DNA of 64,000 bases, from contig CP053157.1 of NCBI GenBank assembly GCA_014607495.2, positions 9,300,001 to 9,364,000 of the forward strand, read 5' to 3'. Numbering within the stretch: the stretch's first letter is position 1; each line of letters opens with the position of its first letter. The notes beneath the pieces were generated by a model. The model was given only the letters and a program-made list of their open reading frames with translations, was not told where the DNA came from and made no database searches. Origin of the DNA: Carposina sasakii. Its lineage: Eukaryota > Arthropoda > Insecta > Lepidoptera > Carposinidae. Positions 13,501 to 24,114 of this stretch are shown here, piece after piece. The translations under genes were made by a program, and so were the position numbers.

Positions 13501-16500
13501 AACGAAATTTAACGATATTTTATTCTTACTATTAAGACTACTGGCTGTTTATTACAAGTAAGCAATCAAGCTTTTTGTACCCTTAATGACATTATGAAGT
13601 GTTTATGAATTGAGATAGAGAGATTATACAGAGTAAGATCCCGAGTGGGGTAAATGATTTACACGAAAATTCGTTGACCACACGTGCGACGTTCAGGTTC
13701 AATCATAGACCGCGCTATCGTTTACTCGTAGACCCACCCACCTGTAACTAGTTGACGCCGAACGACAAGGCGATGCTGGTCGGGTGCCGAGTGGCTCTAA
13801 TGAGCTAAGACCTTTATACCGACTTTACAATTCCAATGCTTATATTTTGTAAAGCATTTTTCTGTATTCAAAATATTACACAAACTAAACTAAAAGTAAG
13901 TACTCAAGTAGAACCTCCTTACTTTCCATGGGAATATCCGATCATGCGCACGGCACCAAGTGCAAGTCGAATGTGTAATTCTGATTGCTCAACCGCATAT
14001 GCTAGAAACAAGCTCCCGAGGAACACCATCAACGTGTCCTGTAACGATCATAGAACTTTGTGATTTTATTTTATTGCATATTACGCCTACGACTTCGTCT
14101 GTTCAAATTTTTATTTTTGCCCGTTCCATTGAACCAAATAATTGCATTGTCTCATACAAACTTTGCTCCCCTCTTGAGGGTACAGAATCCTTTCTTGGCA
14201 GACGCCTTCGTCACACAAAGAACGTGAACTCTATGTTATAGGTATCTACGATCAGCGGTTTAAGCTGTGTTGATCCGTCAGTCAATCAGGACAATGCAAT
14301 TAATAATTTTAGAAATCGCGTTTTAGGTATGGCCAACCTTTCTAGCTAGTTTACAAATAAATCGGATAAGGGTACTCACATTCATATATGCCCTTACAGT
14401 TTCAGCCGTGGATAAAACTTCAGTGAATGGGAATATGACAACAGGCAGAAATGAAGTCACAAACAATGGAATGCATTCCGAGACCCAAAACACGCCCATG
14501 ATACAAAGGCAATATAGACATATTTGATATTTCTGTAATATAATAAAGTTTTTTATTTATTTATTTCTTTTTACACACCAGTTAAAGACTAATAGGTAAT
14601 AAAGTACTAACGTACTTATAGGTAAGTTGTTAATATTTCGGACTTTGGTGTAGATAGATACTTTCTTGTTTGTACTCGTAATAAGGTCACATCACCAAGG
14701 TTGGTAAAGGTGGCAAAAGGACGTAAGAGTCATAGTAGCATCACTCAGAGGCTATGCAGTGAGTGCAAAAGAATCCAAGGTAAATTTATTATTTGTAAAA
14801 GTATACCTACACTCTAATGCTACTTCTATGAATTATCTAATTACAATTTCATTTGATTTTAGAGTATTACTAAATACGTATTACCTATATAATAAAAAAA
14901 AAAACATATTAACCTCAGGTGGATAAGGTAACATTACTGGTATAAATATCAAAGGAACAACAAGAGTTACAACTCCTCTCCAATGGGCAACGAAGAACAA
15001 CTTCATCTTCTCACCACAGGAAACTGGTTCATCTTCACTATAGGATAGAACATTTTATTTATTTTATTTTATTTTGGCAAAAAAAAAGTCATTAAGTACT
15101 ACAATCACATAAATTAAAACATTTTCTCACAGAAGACCTTACAGTGCCAAGTATTAGTAAAAGAAAAAAAAACATTATTTAAAATATCCAAAAACCCGAC
15201 TGCTTAAAAAAGAACCAAATGTATAAATAAAATAAAAAACTGAAAAGAAAAAAAACAAGCACTTAAAAAGGATCCATTGAAATATTAGCTTGGCTGTCGG
15301 ATAATAGATCCAGACTGTTCAGTTGTTATGTTACGATCATTAGAAAATATTTTATATTCTTCAATAGTATTCATTCCATAATAATATTATAGAATTCTAG
15401 ACCACTGAACATTTAAGTGCTTGTTTTTTTCTTTTTCGTTTTTTATTATATACATTATTTTGTTCTTTTTTAAGCAGTCGGGTTTTTGGATTTTTTAATT
15501 ATTTTTTTTTAATTATACTTTTTCATTATGAGTACCTAGCTATCAATAGGTACGCTTCAAGAAACATGCTCGGCAGCAAGAAGTTTTCGTCTTGCTGCTG
15601 TCTAACAACTTATATGTGAGAATGATTGTTACGCAATTTTCAATCGATTTAGATCCTAAACGGTTAGTCCAATTAAAAAATGTTGAGAAAAACCTAAAAT
15701 TGATTTTTAAATACCTATTCAACGATACCCCACTCAATATAGTTTGTCGACTTTGATATTTTTCATTTTCACAAAATGGCGTCTACTAGTCGCCATATTT
15801 AATTTTCACTAATGTCATGTCTTTAGTGACACTCCCCGGACTAAGAGGAATCGATTGAAGTATGAATCATAAAAATCGGTCGAGGCGTTTGGTCTGTGTA
15901 GTGCTTCAAAGGAACATACATACATACATACATAGGCTGTTAAACACAATACCACTCCTTTGCGTCACGCAGTCGGGTAAAAAGTGTATCCTAGTAAGAA
16001 CAAACAAGCTCAACTCCAAATAATTTGGTAGGAATGATTCAAACATAATTTACAAAATATAGTATAAAATATAGTTAAGCTGAATTTAGTAGAAGCATAG
16101 ATACATAGTATAGATATTAATTACAAAGCGTTAGTTATAGACTTTTTGTAAGCATTATAATTATTGTGGAACATATCTATGTGTACGAATTCATTTTATT
16201 CAGGATAGAACATTATTTTTAGTGGGCATACTTTGATCATCATCGTCAGCCTATTGCAGTTGCTGGACGTAGGCCTTCCCCAGAGCACGCCTCAAAGCTT
16301 GATTTGTCGTTTTTGCCATCCAGCCCTCTTTAAGTAATCGGTCCATCTGGCCGGAGAGCATCCAAGTTTGATCCGATACGATGACATACTTTGAAAATAA
16401 CTGTGAGAAGCATTTAAAATGGGCCATAAACTTGCAAACTACAAAACCTTTTCATGCGCCAAAGAGGCAAAGAGGCAATGCCTTCAGCATTCTGGACATT

Positions 16501-16818
16501 GTAAATGACTATATTAAATTTTGTATAGGGTTAGATAGTTAGCTACCTACATATTTTAGGCCTAGAGGTAGGTCTACATTATATACTTTGACTGTATTAA
16601 CAACTTCAACTAAATGAATAAATAAATACAGTTAAACAAATCTAGATAAAATTTACGCGAGACAGTCTACTTTTTATCGCAGAAGAATTTATTGTCATCC
16701 TTTCCGTGTATCTCTAAGATTTAATTTGTATTAATTGTAATTTGTAATTCACGCAATTTGAAGTGGCGTTGGCGGATCATAGATATGAAAATTGTTATGT
16801 TACTTACGGTTTCGTCAT
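7588..16818 (-). CDS. SLC13 (INDY-type) dicarboxylate/citrate carrier, copy B: complete, 562 aa
   Basis: Intact member of the SLC13 family, expected in the plasma membrane moving di- and tricarboxylates. Fifteen coding exons in transcript order: 16808-16818, 14914-15037, 14380-14532, 13923-14038, 13382-13496, 13165-13267, 12950-13010, 12435-12560, 11873-11987, 10354-10469, 10109-10200, 9932-10024, 9421-9614, 8968-9105, 7588-7719. They total 1689 nt (562 codons plus TAA), the usual family length. It begins MTKPEDEPVSCGEKMK, then the first membrane segment (HWRGVVTLVVPLIFIPV). Family motifs are WVSECIPLFVTSFLPVV, MWISNTAATTMM (first SNT motif), GGIGTLVGTVTNLV, FAPELTESLSFPKFSAF, LLGGGFALS, IASNVAIANIFCPIV (second motif reads SNV) and LLPVGTPGNLIV; it ends in PIIWPELKQTV plus a short tail. 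An acceptor-like AG just 5' of the start codon suggests an upstream non-coding exon. Introns hold several MITEs and repeats. Drosophila Indy is the nearest well-known relative by motif; orthology is not proven. Confidence 0.95.
7935..8860. repeat. Repeat-derived, AT-rich sequence in the last intron of SLC13-B
   Basis: Begins with a fragment matching the region downstream of the B box of the tRNA-derived SINE at 52383-52728 (TCACGGGCCTGTACC). It continues through GGCAGCCGGCCGT, which recurs near 42750. From about 8087 to 8860 there is very AT-rich sequence ending in two near-copies of TTCGGACACATGA (around 8765 and 8793). No coding content or clear terminal repeats. Probably nested decayed elements. 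Confidence 0.5.
10781..10927. mobile_element. Short MITE in SLC13-B intron 10
   Basis: Element of 147 bp whose ends are inverted repeats: CAGGGCTTTAGGTATCTCT at the left and its reverse complement at the right. The right arm carries one extra CT step (CTCTCTGA against CTCTGA). Flanks are TATA-like on both sides. No coding capacity. Confidence 0.85.
11217..11738. mobile_element. Foldback element with ~130-bp inverted arms
   Basis: The left arm (about 11217-11350) contains ATCGACCTTCACCGATCTGA, CGATGAGACAT, GACTTGCC and CGAAAAGTGTT. The right arm (about 11610-11738) contains the same words as reverse complement in reverse order. The ~260-bp centre has no coding capacity. It lies in SLC13-B intron 9, between the coding exons 11873-11987 and 10354-10469. 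Confidence 0.8.
12261..12348 (+). repeat. Copy 1 (short) of the 'ATAATCACGCCTTTATCCC' repeat family
   Basis: Contains ATAATCACGCCTTTATCCC, GGTAGGCAGAGCACCAAGGG and CCACATGGTGCCACTT, the shared core of a family seen six times in the window. This copy is truncated after the GTGCCACTT word and lies in SLC13-B intron 8. Confidence 0.8.
15183..15496. mobile_element. Foldback element in SLC13-B intron 1
   Basis: Left arm includes AAAAACCCGACTGCTTAAAA and AACAAGCACTTA; right arm includes TAAGTGCTTGTT and TTAAGCAGTCGGGTTTTT. Arms are about 90 bp around a ~130-bp centre. No coding capacity. Confidence 0.8.
15830..15980 (+). repeat. Retroelement-like 3' tail fragment
   Basis: Moderately GC-rich sequence with CATACATACATACATA followed by CACGCAGTCGGGTAAAAAG, resembling the tail of an interspersed retroelement. 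It shares GCAGTCGGGT with the adjacent foldback element. Family not identified. Confidence 0.35.
16232..16386 (-). mobile_element. RTE-type LINE 3'-end fragment
   Basis: Reads on the plus strand CATCATCGTCAGCCTATTGC, then GCTGGACGTAGGCC and CCCCAGAGCACGCC. This is the reverse complement of the 3' end of the RTE-like element best preserved at 54632-54875. 5'-truncated, inactive, inside SLC13-B intron 1. Confidence 0.75.
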
Positions 16819-17459
16819 TATGGCGACTAAAATAGGGAAATTGTTGATATTTTTCTTATTAATCTTATGTTTAATAAATTATAAGATATTTTAAAATTCA
16901 TCAATACAGGAAAAAAATTGCCTGAAAATATCTGACATAACAGATTTAAGACGGAGGTACGAATCTAAGGAGAATATAACAGAAAATGTGGAAAAAGCAT
17001 GAAGTCAATATGCCAGAGATAATAAAGAAAAAAGTATTTATTGAATTAGATAGAGGATTTCTTTATTTCATCGATACAAAAACTGCGATTCCGCCACTTA
17101 GTTATATCTACGAATCGCCAAACTAGTTAATGAATGAGTCTTTTGCTGCTTTTCCCGTGGTTAACTCGCGTCTTAAGAATGGAATTGAAAAATTTAAATA
17201 AATAAGTCAAGTCCTCCTTCTCCCAATTTAGCTTACTTATAAGATATTAGTGAACCGCCCTCGCTTCTCTCGTGGGCATTATATTTCATATTCCTATAGA
17301 CGATATCCACCCATCACATCTTTGAGTACAAATAAGTACTTACCGTTAATGCATATTTTATTTTTCCCTTGAATATACTTACTTATCGTAGGATAAAAAG
17401 TAACGCATGTAAAACATGCACTATTTACACAAGTTGTATAGATATTTTCTATAAAAAAC

Positions 17460-17900
17460 AAAATACATGCAGCGGCTAAATTTATCTTATCAACATATAC
17501 GTAACGATGCCAGCTTTAAGTGTGCAACCGATTTCCATTTGAACAGCCAATTTATCGCTGAAGTACAATCAATCCAGGCAATTGACAGGGATGTTAAACA
17601 GAAGCGGCCCCAAGCTTTCTTTTCGAAAATGCACGGCAGCCCGGCAACAGACGAATCTGACTTGCGCAGCCCAGCTAGGACCGAGCGGAGCAAACAGTTG
17701 TAGCTCGGTTGAGCCACGCGACGGTCTTCAGGGCCGATCGTCCCGTATATATTCCAAACTGAAAACTCCTGAAAGTGTACATGTGACAATAGTATCAATG
17801 TTATCAGTTTTGTGTTTGATCAATATGCTGGTGAACGATGCGATGTGCCACTGATTGAAAGTTGCGAGTTGGGATTTTGGTGTTATCAACAGGTCCGTAT
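17460..17900. promoter_or_regulatory. GC-rich block upstream of SLC13-B; candidate promoter or untranslated first exon
   Basis: About 400 bp with clearly higher G+C and CpG than the surroundings, open on both strands (plus frame 17582-17854, minus frame 17490-17798). It contains GTATATATTCC near 17742 and TATCAGTTTTGTG near 17802 (initiator-like TCAGT). A possible plus-strand donor is CAACAG|GTCCGT near 17891. It lies ~700 bp upstream of the SLC13-B start and ~11 kb upstream of the claudin-like gene. Both genes have an acceptor site just before their start codon and so need an untranslated first exon. The protein frames show no recognisable domain. I infer promoter/first exon, not a coding gene. 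Confidence 0.4.
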
Positions 17901-18498
17901 TTGTTTGGGTACACCCGATTGGGGGGAATGTGTTGGCTCGATGTTTGTGTTTTCAATAAGTATATTTTTTTTGTGTTCGGAATTTTAATTTAGAAGTTAT
18001 AATAAGTCTATTTTACACTTTTTAGTTATTTTTATACCTCTGATTAATATCTTTAACTGATGGTTGAGTTAACGATTTCATGATAGGTCAATGCAACAAG
18101 TAATGAATATCCTGAAATAATCTTCTAAACGAAATGAAAAATTACTGTAATTATATATATATACCTAAATACCTATATAGAAAAAGTCAATTCAAACGTT
18201 ACATAGTTACAGTCCCTAATAATCAGTGTAGTAGATCACAATAATAAAGTGCAAATATTTCTACATACATATAATCACGCCTTTATCCCTTACGGGTTAG
18301 GCAGAGCACCAAGGGCCGATAGAACCACATGGTGCCACCTGACCAATTTTGAGGGTATAATTGAGATGTACAAGTTCAGTTAGTAGTGACAGGTGGTCAG
18401 CCCATTGCCTACAAAACACCAAAACCCTCTTGTCCTTTATCAATATGCTGGTGAACGATGCGATGTGCCACTGATTGAAAGTTGTGAGTTGGGATTTT
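17819..18498 (+). repeat. 60-bp direct duplication at a 620-bp spacing
   Basis: Bases 17819-17878 and 18439-18498 are the same 60 bp with one mismatch (GTTGCGAG against GTTGTGAG). The second copy follows directly after the end of the interspersed repeat at 18263-18437. The intervening ~560 bp is otherwise AT-rich and non-coding. Confidence 0.85.
18263..18437 (+). repeat. Copy 2 of the 'ATAATCACGCCTTTATCCC' repeat family
   Basis: Nearly full-length copy: ATAATCACGCCTTTATCCC, GGCAGAGCACCAAGGGCCG, ACCAATTTTGAGGGTATA, GACAGGTGGTCAGCCCAT, ending in CCCTCTTGTCC. Confidence 0.85.
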
Positions 18499-20473
18499 CG
18501 AACTTAGTTTGAACTGACTTGTACAGTATACCCGGGAAGAGAAGCAGCTGTAGTATTATAAGCTTTTTTTTACTCCCGGAGCAGCATAGAAGAGCAGCAA
18601 ATATTTTTTTCAGATAAAAAACCTTTGGTCATAAAGATATTTCAGCAATAAAAAAGTAGAGTTCTAAAATAATATCCATGATCCGTATGTATAATCATAA
18701 TGGATTAATGCATTTATACCAGCTTAAAAGGCAATAATTGAAATTCCTTATGTAGCAAGTTAAATTAAAATTTATTTCAAAATTTAGAATTAGCCTACCT
18801 TACACAAAATATTAATTTATTACAACGAAATAGCAGTGGCATCACATGGAATTACTAACATACCTAAACTCCTATGCATTTTTACCCATTGTCACCTGCT
18901 AAATGCCGTTTATAGTCGACTGCAAAATTAAAGGTTTTGCTTGAACCTTTAATCCTCCTTTAAAATTCAGTTGAAACATGAGCCAATCTTAATATCTAAC
19001 TTAACTAATCCTGACATCGGGACAAAAAAACTCGCTAGTTTTTCGATGTTCAGTCTCGAGTAATAGAAAAATGTAAAAACCTACGAAATAAAAAAATGTT
19101 ATAATACCTATATATAAAAATATATTTTTCTATATCTCAATGCTCTTTTGTTTGTTTTTTTTCTTTGTTTTATCTTTTATATTTTTGTTTTGCTAGGAAA
19201 GAACAAAACACGAGGACCTCAATTATGGAGGACATGTATCCAAAAAGCAATTATCGCTTTCCCTCAGGTGAGATGAAGCTAATTGTATTAATATAGGTTA
19301 ATACACAATTTTTACCATATAGCAAAGTTATCGCCGGTAGAGTAGAGTTTGTACCACCCCTGCCTGCCTGTGGGTATCGTACGAGGCGATTAAGGGTTTC
19401 CGGGAGGTGGGCAGCAGCGCCTCCCATACTGACAACATAGTCCGAAAATCACACTGCGGTCACCAACCCGCCTGCCCAGCGTGATACTGTGACAGTAGCC
19501 TTGTGGCGTGCCCTGGGGGAGGCCTACGTCCAGCAGTGAACTGCAATAGGCTGAAGAAGAAGAAGAAGAAGCAAAGTTATTTAAAAAATGTATGCTTAAA
19601 TATTTATGTTCTCTCTCAATTTTAAAATATTAAGCCAAATTCGGCCGGTGGGTGAATCTTAATGTTTGTAAATATTATAATCCCGATATCAAAACATATA
19701 CACCGGCCATGTTCCCGAAAATGGGGCAGCCAGAACTGCAGGTTTGTGAATTTACAAATGAAATCCTAGGGTCAATTGGCATAGCGGATTCAGATGTATA
19801 AGATCAGTGACAAGACGTTAGATTATCGCCTTAGAGAACGTCTCTACATTCCTTAGTCAACTTTTATGACATGCACGGAGATGTAGCATCAATACAGGAT
19901 AAAAATGTATTGGATATGTAATAATATGTAGGCAAACTAACTTAGTGCTAGGAAAGTCTTAATAATTCGTTTTTAGAACTAAAAAGACTAGGTGGGTATC
20001 GGGAAATTTTAACCCTGCTGGTTAACTTTGGCCCTAACCGAAATACAGTTCTATTAACTTTGACAAATACTTACAAATATCCACGTATAAAGTAATGAGT
20101 TGCAACTTGAATTATTAACTGGATAACAGATAAATAAAAAATTACCTATCTACGAATTCTCTTTGACGCTTGAAAAAGCTTTCTAAAACCTAAGCTAGCT
20201 TTCGAAACGTCTATATATTTAGGTTCGGTGTTTACCCACTAAGGGCCGGATGATAAGAGTAGGTCTAAGCTTTCCCCTGGCACTTCTGGCACGCACAGTT
20301 TGCATACCAATACTACACTAGTGGCCGAGTAGTGCCTTTTGGCCGTAATTTAATGCATTTTGGCTTTACGGCAGGGTATGCTTAAATGACTGTATAAATT
20401 AATCTTTAGATAGGTACTTAAATATGTTATAGGGATTGGTCTTATTATGGGATATACTATTAATAGTACGTTA

Positions 20474-20474
<1 letters not shown>
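18499..20474. other. Gene-free stretch with two retroelement fragments
   Basis: AT-rich sequence without supported genes. It holds an RTE-type 3' fragment at about 19345-19565 (plus; GCCTTGTGGCGTGCCCTGGG, then GGCCTACGTCCAGCAGTGAA, ending in an AGA-rich tail). It also holds a copy at about 19705-19905 of the family marked by GTTCCCGAAA...GACATGCACGGAGATG. Confidence 0.6.

Positions 20475-20530
<56 letters not shown>
20475..20530. repeat. (TA)n microsatellite
   Basis: 56 bp of uninterrupted TA dinucleotides. Confidence 0.98.
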
Positions 20531-20531
<1 letters not shown>

Positions 20532-20899
20532 TTCTATAGCATAGTCATATCAATCTGACACTCGGTTAGCTCATAGATCAGATAGATCTATCTATCTATA
20601 TTCTAGCTTTTGAAAGGAAAATTCTCACATTATCATAGCTTTTTCACATTCCACCGTGTCATTCACATTTACTCATACTTTGGCTACGGTCCATGTGGAC
20701 ACGAGTCCAGATTGCATGAAATACTTTCACCAGATTTTCACGGGTAATATGACATTGTTTTTATCCAGGACAAATTGTTTAATTATCTCAAAGTCACAGT
20801 TTCATAGTTTTTTTATTATTCCTTTTTAATGTGCTTACCTTTTTAATAACATTGAATAATTTTATGGTTTGTTATTTTCTTAACGTGACCAAACATGAC

Positions 20900-21112
20900 T
20901 TATAAACGCGAAAGTTTGTAAGTGTAGATGTTAGACTCTTTCACGAAAAAAGGTTAGAGCAATTTTAATAAAATTTGGTATGGAGTTAGCTGACACCCTG
21001 GATTAACACATTAGGCTACTTTTTGTCCCGGGAAAATATTTTTATGCCTGATAAATTCGACATTTTGTTTTTTCTGCAGTTCACGGAGACGAAGTCGCGG
21101 GCGTCCACTAGT
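20900..21112 (-). repeat. Interspersed element ending in the 'CGCGGGCGTCCACTAGT' head
   Basis: On plus it reads GGCTACTTTTTGTCCCGGGA, then ACGAAGTCGCGGGCGTCCAC and TAGT. The same layout occurs at 44268-44602 and 60585-60781, so this is a reverse-oriented copy of that family. Confidence 0.6.
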
Positions 21113-22061
21113 CAAGAATATAATAAAAAGTATTTTCAGCCACGAAATCTAATTATAAGTATTTTGGTACTGTATACCTATGGAAAAAGATTAAAACGAA
21201 CGTCGACAGAGTTGAATTGTAAAAATTCGTAGCAGGTAAAAGTTCAACGACCTCGTTACCCCTACAATCAACAAGTACGTACGTAGATACCTATGCTTAC
21301 TCGTATTTACTTCTTACTATGAACGATGACTGAAGCAGCAGCCTTACTGGCTCAATCTACTGATAGGTACCTGTAATGGTTTATTACAGGTGCGATATAA
21401 GATCTTTAGTTATCTCTATGCTATTACATTGCTTGACATAACTTCGTCATTCTAAGGTTGTCAGCGTATACAAAATGTTGATATCTAAATTATAAAATCA
21501 GGAAAGTACTACAAAACATGAAATAATGTCGATTGTTATTAACAGTTAGGTTAGGTTAGTGGAAACAGCTGTTTGTAGTAGATTTAGTTAAAAGTTGAAT
21601 CGTGTGGGGTAAGGGGTAATGTAGTGTTACTAATCTTACCTCGATAGCAATAGCTTTCTAACTACGCTATATCGTTCCCAAAGAGAGATGTTATCAGGCA
21701 ATCAGCCATTAAATATGCCAAATGTTTAGCGTCGGAAAGAAATCTTAATTTGGCAACCCCACAGTAATGGAATAAGGTCAGGTATATGATGGATGACACC
21801 TACTCGTACACGTAAAGATGTGAATCTCATCAGGAATACCATTTTATTAACATTCGACGACAATCCGTCGCGACGGATGGCGTCACTTCGCCCGTTTCTT
21901 AGGAAAACATGGTCGCGTCATACAGCCTCTTTTTAAGTTACCTTTAGGGGATAACAGTATATAGGTAATATAATGTTTATATACGTAATAGAATTTAGTA
22001 GAGTTGGTTTACATTATAATATTCCCTTATTTTTTTTTCCGGCTGATAGCTAACATAATAT

Positions 22062-22535
22062 ACAGGATGTTTGTGACAGCCAGGCAAATATTGATACCAT
22101 ATCTTCAGACCATGATTCTGAGACGGAAAACACTGAAAATTTTCGCAGGAAAATTCCAAAACTTTCCGATATTTTTTTCATATTTATAGGTTTTTTTTGT
22201 TCGTTTAATTAAGCCTTAGATGATGACTTAAAAACAAAATTTTAACTAAAAGATGATTTTCAAAGAAAAATTTGCTTTAAAAAAAGTTCATTTAACTGAT
22301 CAACCCTAATGAAGAGTCACAAGTGATAAAAAAACAGCAATGTGTCACACAATAGCCAATAAGCCCATTTAATTAGTCACAGGATCGCCCGATACAATTG
22401 ACGCGGAGAGCAAAAATTACTGATAATCAAAACAAAAATACATTTCTTGCGAGTAATAACACTGTTGTATACCTCAACACAATGGTACTTTTTCAGCATT
22501 TCAGTATTTAAGTATTAGTTACCTACACCCTGTAT
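22062..22535. mobile_element. MITE copy 1 with 'GACAGCCAGGCAAAT' inner ends
   Basis: Starts ACAGGATG...GTGACAGCCAGGCAAAT and ends ...CTACACCCTGTAT. Its internal words (TTCAGACCATGATTCT, AAGCCCATTTA, GCGAGTAATAACACTGT) recur in inverse order and strand in the copy at 37819-38245. Non-coding. Confidence 0.8.
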
Positions 22536-22559
22536 ATCCACCAGAGCAGTGCAGCCGTT

Positions 22560-22958
22560 TTAACCTCCTAAGACCCCGAGTGCAAAATTTTGTACAAAAT
22601 AAAAAACTTATATCAGATCCAGCTTTGTAACATAATTTATAGTAGTGACAGCCCAGTGTACAAAATTTTGTACTTATTCTTTTAGCTTCTGTAGTTTTTT
22701 GCAAATCTTACCGCGACTAGTTTCACATGTGAAAATTACTTGATTAGTCTAATTGTCTATATTATCAATGCTGCCAACAAAGATGTCCCTTAGATACTTG
22801 GTATTACGGTAAACATACTCTCTAAATCCTAAAAGGCTTCAAATTTATGAAGTTTTATGTATCTGGGTCTGACTATCATAAATTAATTTGTGCATAATTT
22901 TGGACAGTGGGTTTTCACGACTAGCCAGCTAATTCAAGTCTGGGTCTTAGGTGGTTAA
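22560..22958. mobile_element. TTAA-flanked non-autonomous element (piggyBac-like)
   Basis: Left end TTAACCTCCTAAGACCC and right end GGGTCTTAGGTGGTTAA: a 13-bp terminal inverted repeat with one mismatch, bounded by TTAA on both sides, the target site of piggyBac-type transposons. The interior (~390 bp) has two copies of ACAAAATTTTGTAC and no transposase frame. Confidence 0.8.
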
Positions 22959-23520
22959 GGCCTGATAAATACATAACTGTTGTCATTTGAAAAAAAAAAA
23001 TAAAAGTTCAGGAATTTAGGTATTACAAAACATATGATTCAATACATGCACTAAAACGTTTTTAAGGTAAACAATACATCTTAAACTTAGGAAAAGTAAA
23101 AAAAACACAGACGTGGAAAGTAGTTTTGTCAAAAACCTCATGCATTAACCTCATAAAAATGACACCTAGGTATGCATATTTGATTTTCGACTTTCCAATT
23201 TTCCGATTAAATGAACCAAAGTCGTTTGTTTATGTAGGTCACTGTTAATCATCTTAGTGAAGGAGGAAAACAGATAATATTAATATGTATTTTCTTTAAG
23301 AAAAACTCAACTATATCATATAATTCTATTTGTTAGAGAGATAATGTTATACTTTGCCCCTCTTCCTAGTGCTAGAACTCCGTAGTCGAAAACTCCAAAC
23401 AAAATTATATTTTAAAGGTAAATTATTCCCATGGTCAGGATACCCTATTTGAAGGATAATGTTTATCTATCTTTATCAAATTATTTATTTAACATACAGC
23501 ATAGTACATGTAACAGCCCC

Positions 23521-23702
23521 CGTATTGGGTATCTTTTTTGACAGTTCATAGTCATGATCACTCATTGAAACTTATTGATCTGGAAATGACATGTATGTGT
23601 ATGTTGCCAAAAATTCTTCAGATAAGGCATTATGCCACTTCCAGTTGTTAAGTTTCAATTGAGTGATGATCACTAGAACTGTCAAAAAAGATAGCCAATA
23701 GG
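23521..23702. mobile_element. Foldback MITE, ~180 bp
   Basis: Left arm GGGTATCTTTTTTGACAGTT and CACTCATTGAAACTTA; right arm TAAGTTTCAATTGAGTG and AACTGTCAAAAAAGATAGCC. The arms are ~55 bp and imperfectly complementary. No coding capacity. Confidence 0.85.
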
Positions 23703-23921
23703 CCTGCTGATCCACTCTAATACTTAACTAAAGCCACTTGCCTTATATAGAAATAGATAAGATAAAAGAAATTTATTATGTGCAGTACACAAACAACATT
23801 ACACAGTACCTAAAAAATATAAAAATAGTCAGTACATAATTCAATATGTCTTCTATGCTGCTCTGGGTGTGAAACAAAAGAGTACAATACAATACAGCTG
23901 CTTCTTTTCCCGATATTGTAC

Positions 23922-24114
23922 GAGTCAGTAGAGGGACAAGAGGGTCTTGGTGTTTTGTAGGCGATGGGCGGACCACCTATCACTAATAACCGAACTTGTA
24001 CGTCTCAACCATACCCTCAAAATTGGTCAGAAGTGGCACCATGTGTTTCTATTGACCCTTGGTGCTCTGCCTACTTCGTAAGGGATAAAGGCATGATTAT
24101 ATGTATGTATGTAC
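23922..24114 (-). repeat. Copy 3 of the 'ATAATCACGCCTTTATCCC' repeat family (reverse)
   Basis: On plus it starts GTCAGTAGAGGGACAAGAGG, continues CAAAATTGGTCAGAAGTGGC and TTGGTGCTCTGCCTACTTCG, and ends at GATTATATGTATGTATG. Near full length, opposite orientation to copies 1, 2, 4 and 6. Confidence 0.85.

Noticed and set aside
17490..17854. Overlapping open frames on both strands (102 and 90 codons) as coding genes
   Set aside because: Both are open because the block is GC-rich; the peptides show no domain or conserved motif. Kept only as a possible promoter/untranslated exon.
20475..20530. TA tract as a transposon boundary or origin
   Set aside because: Simple microsatellite with no flanking inverted ends.
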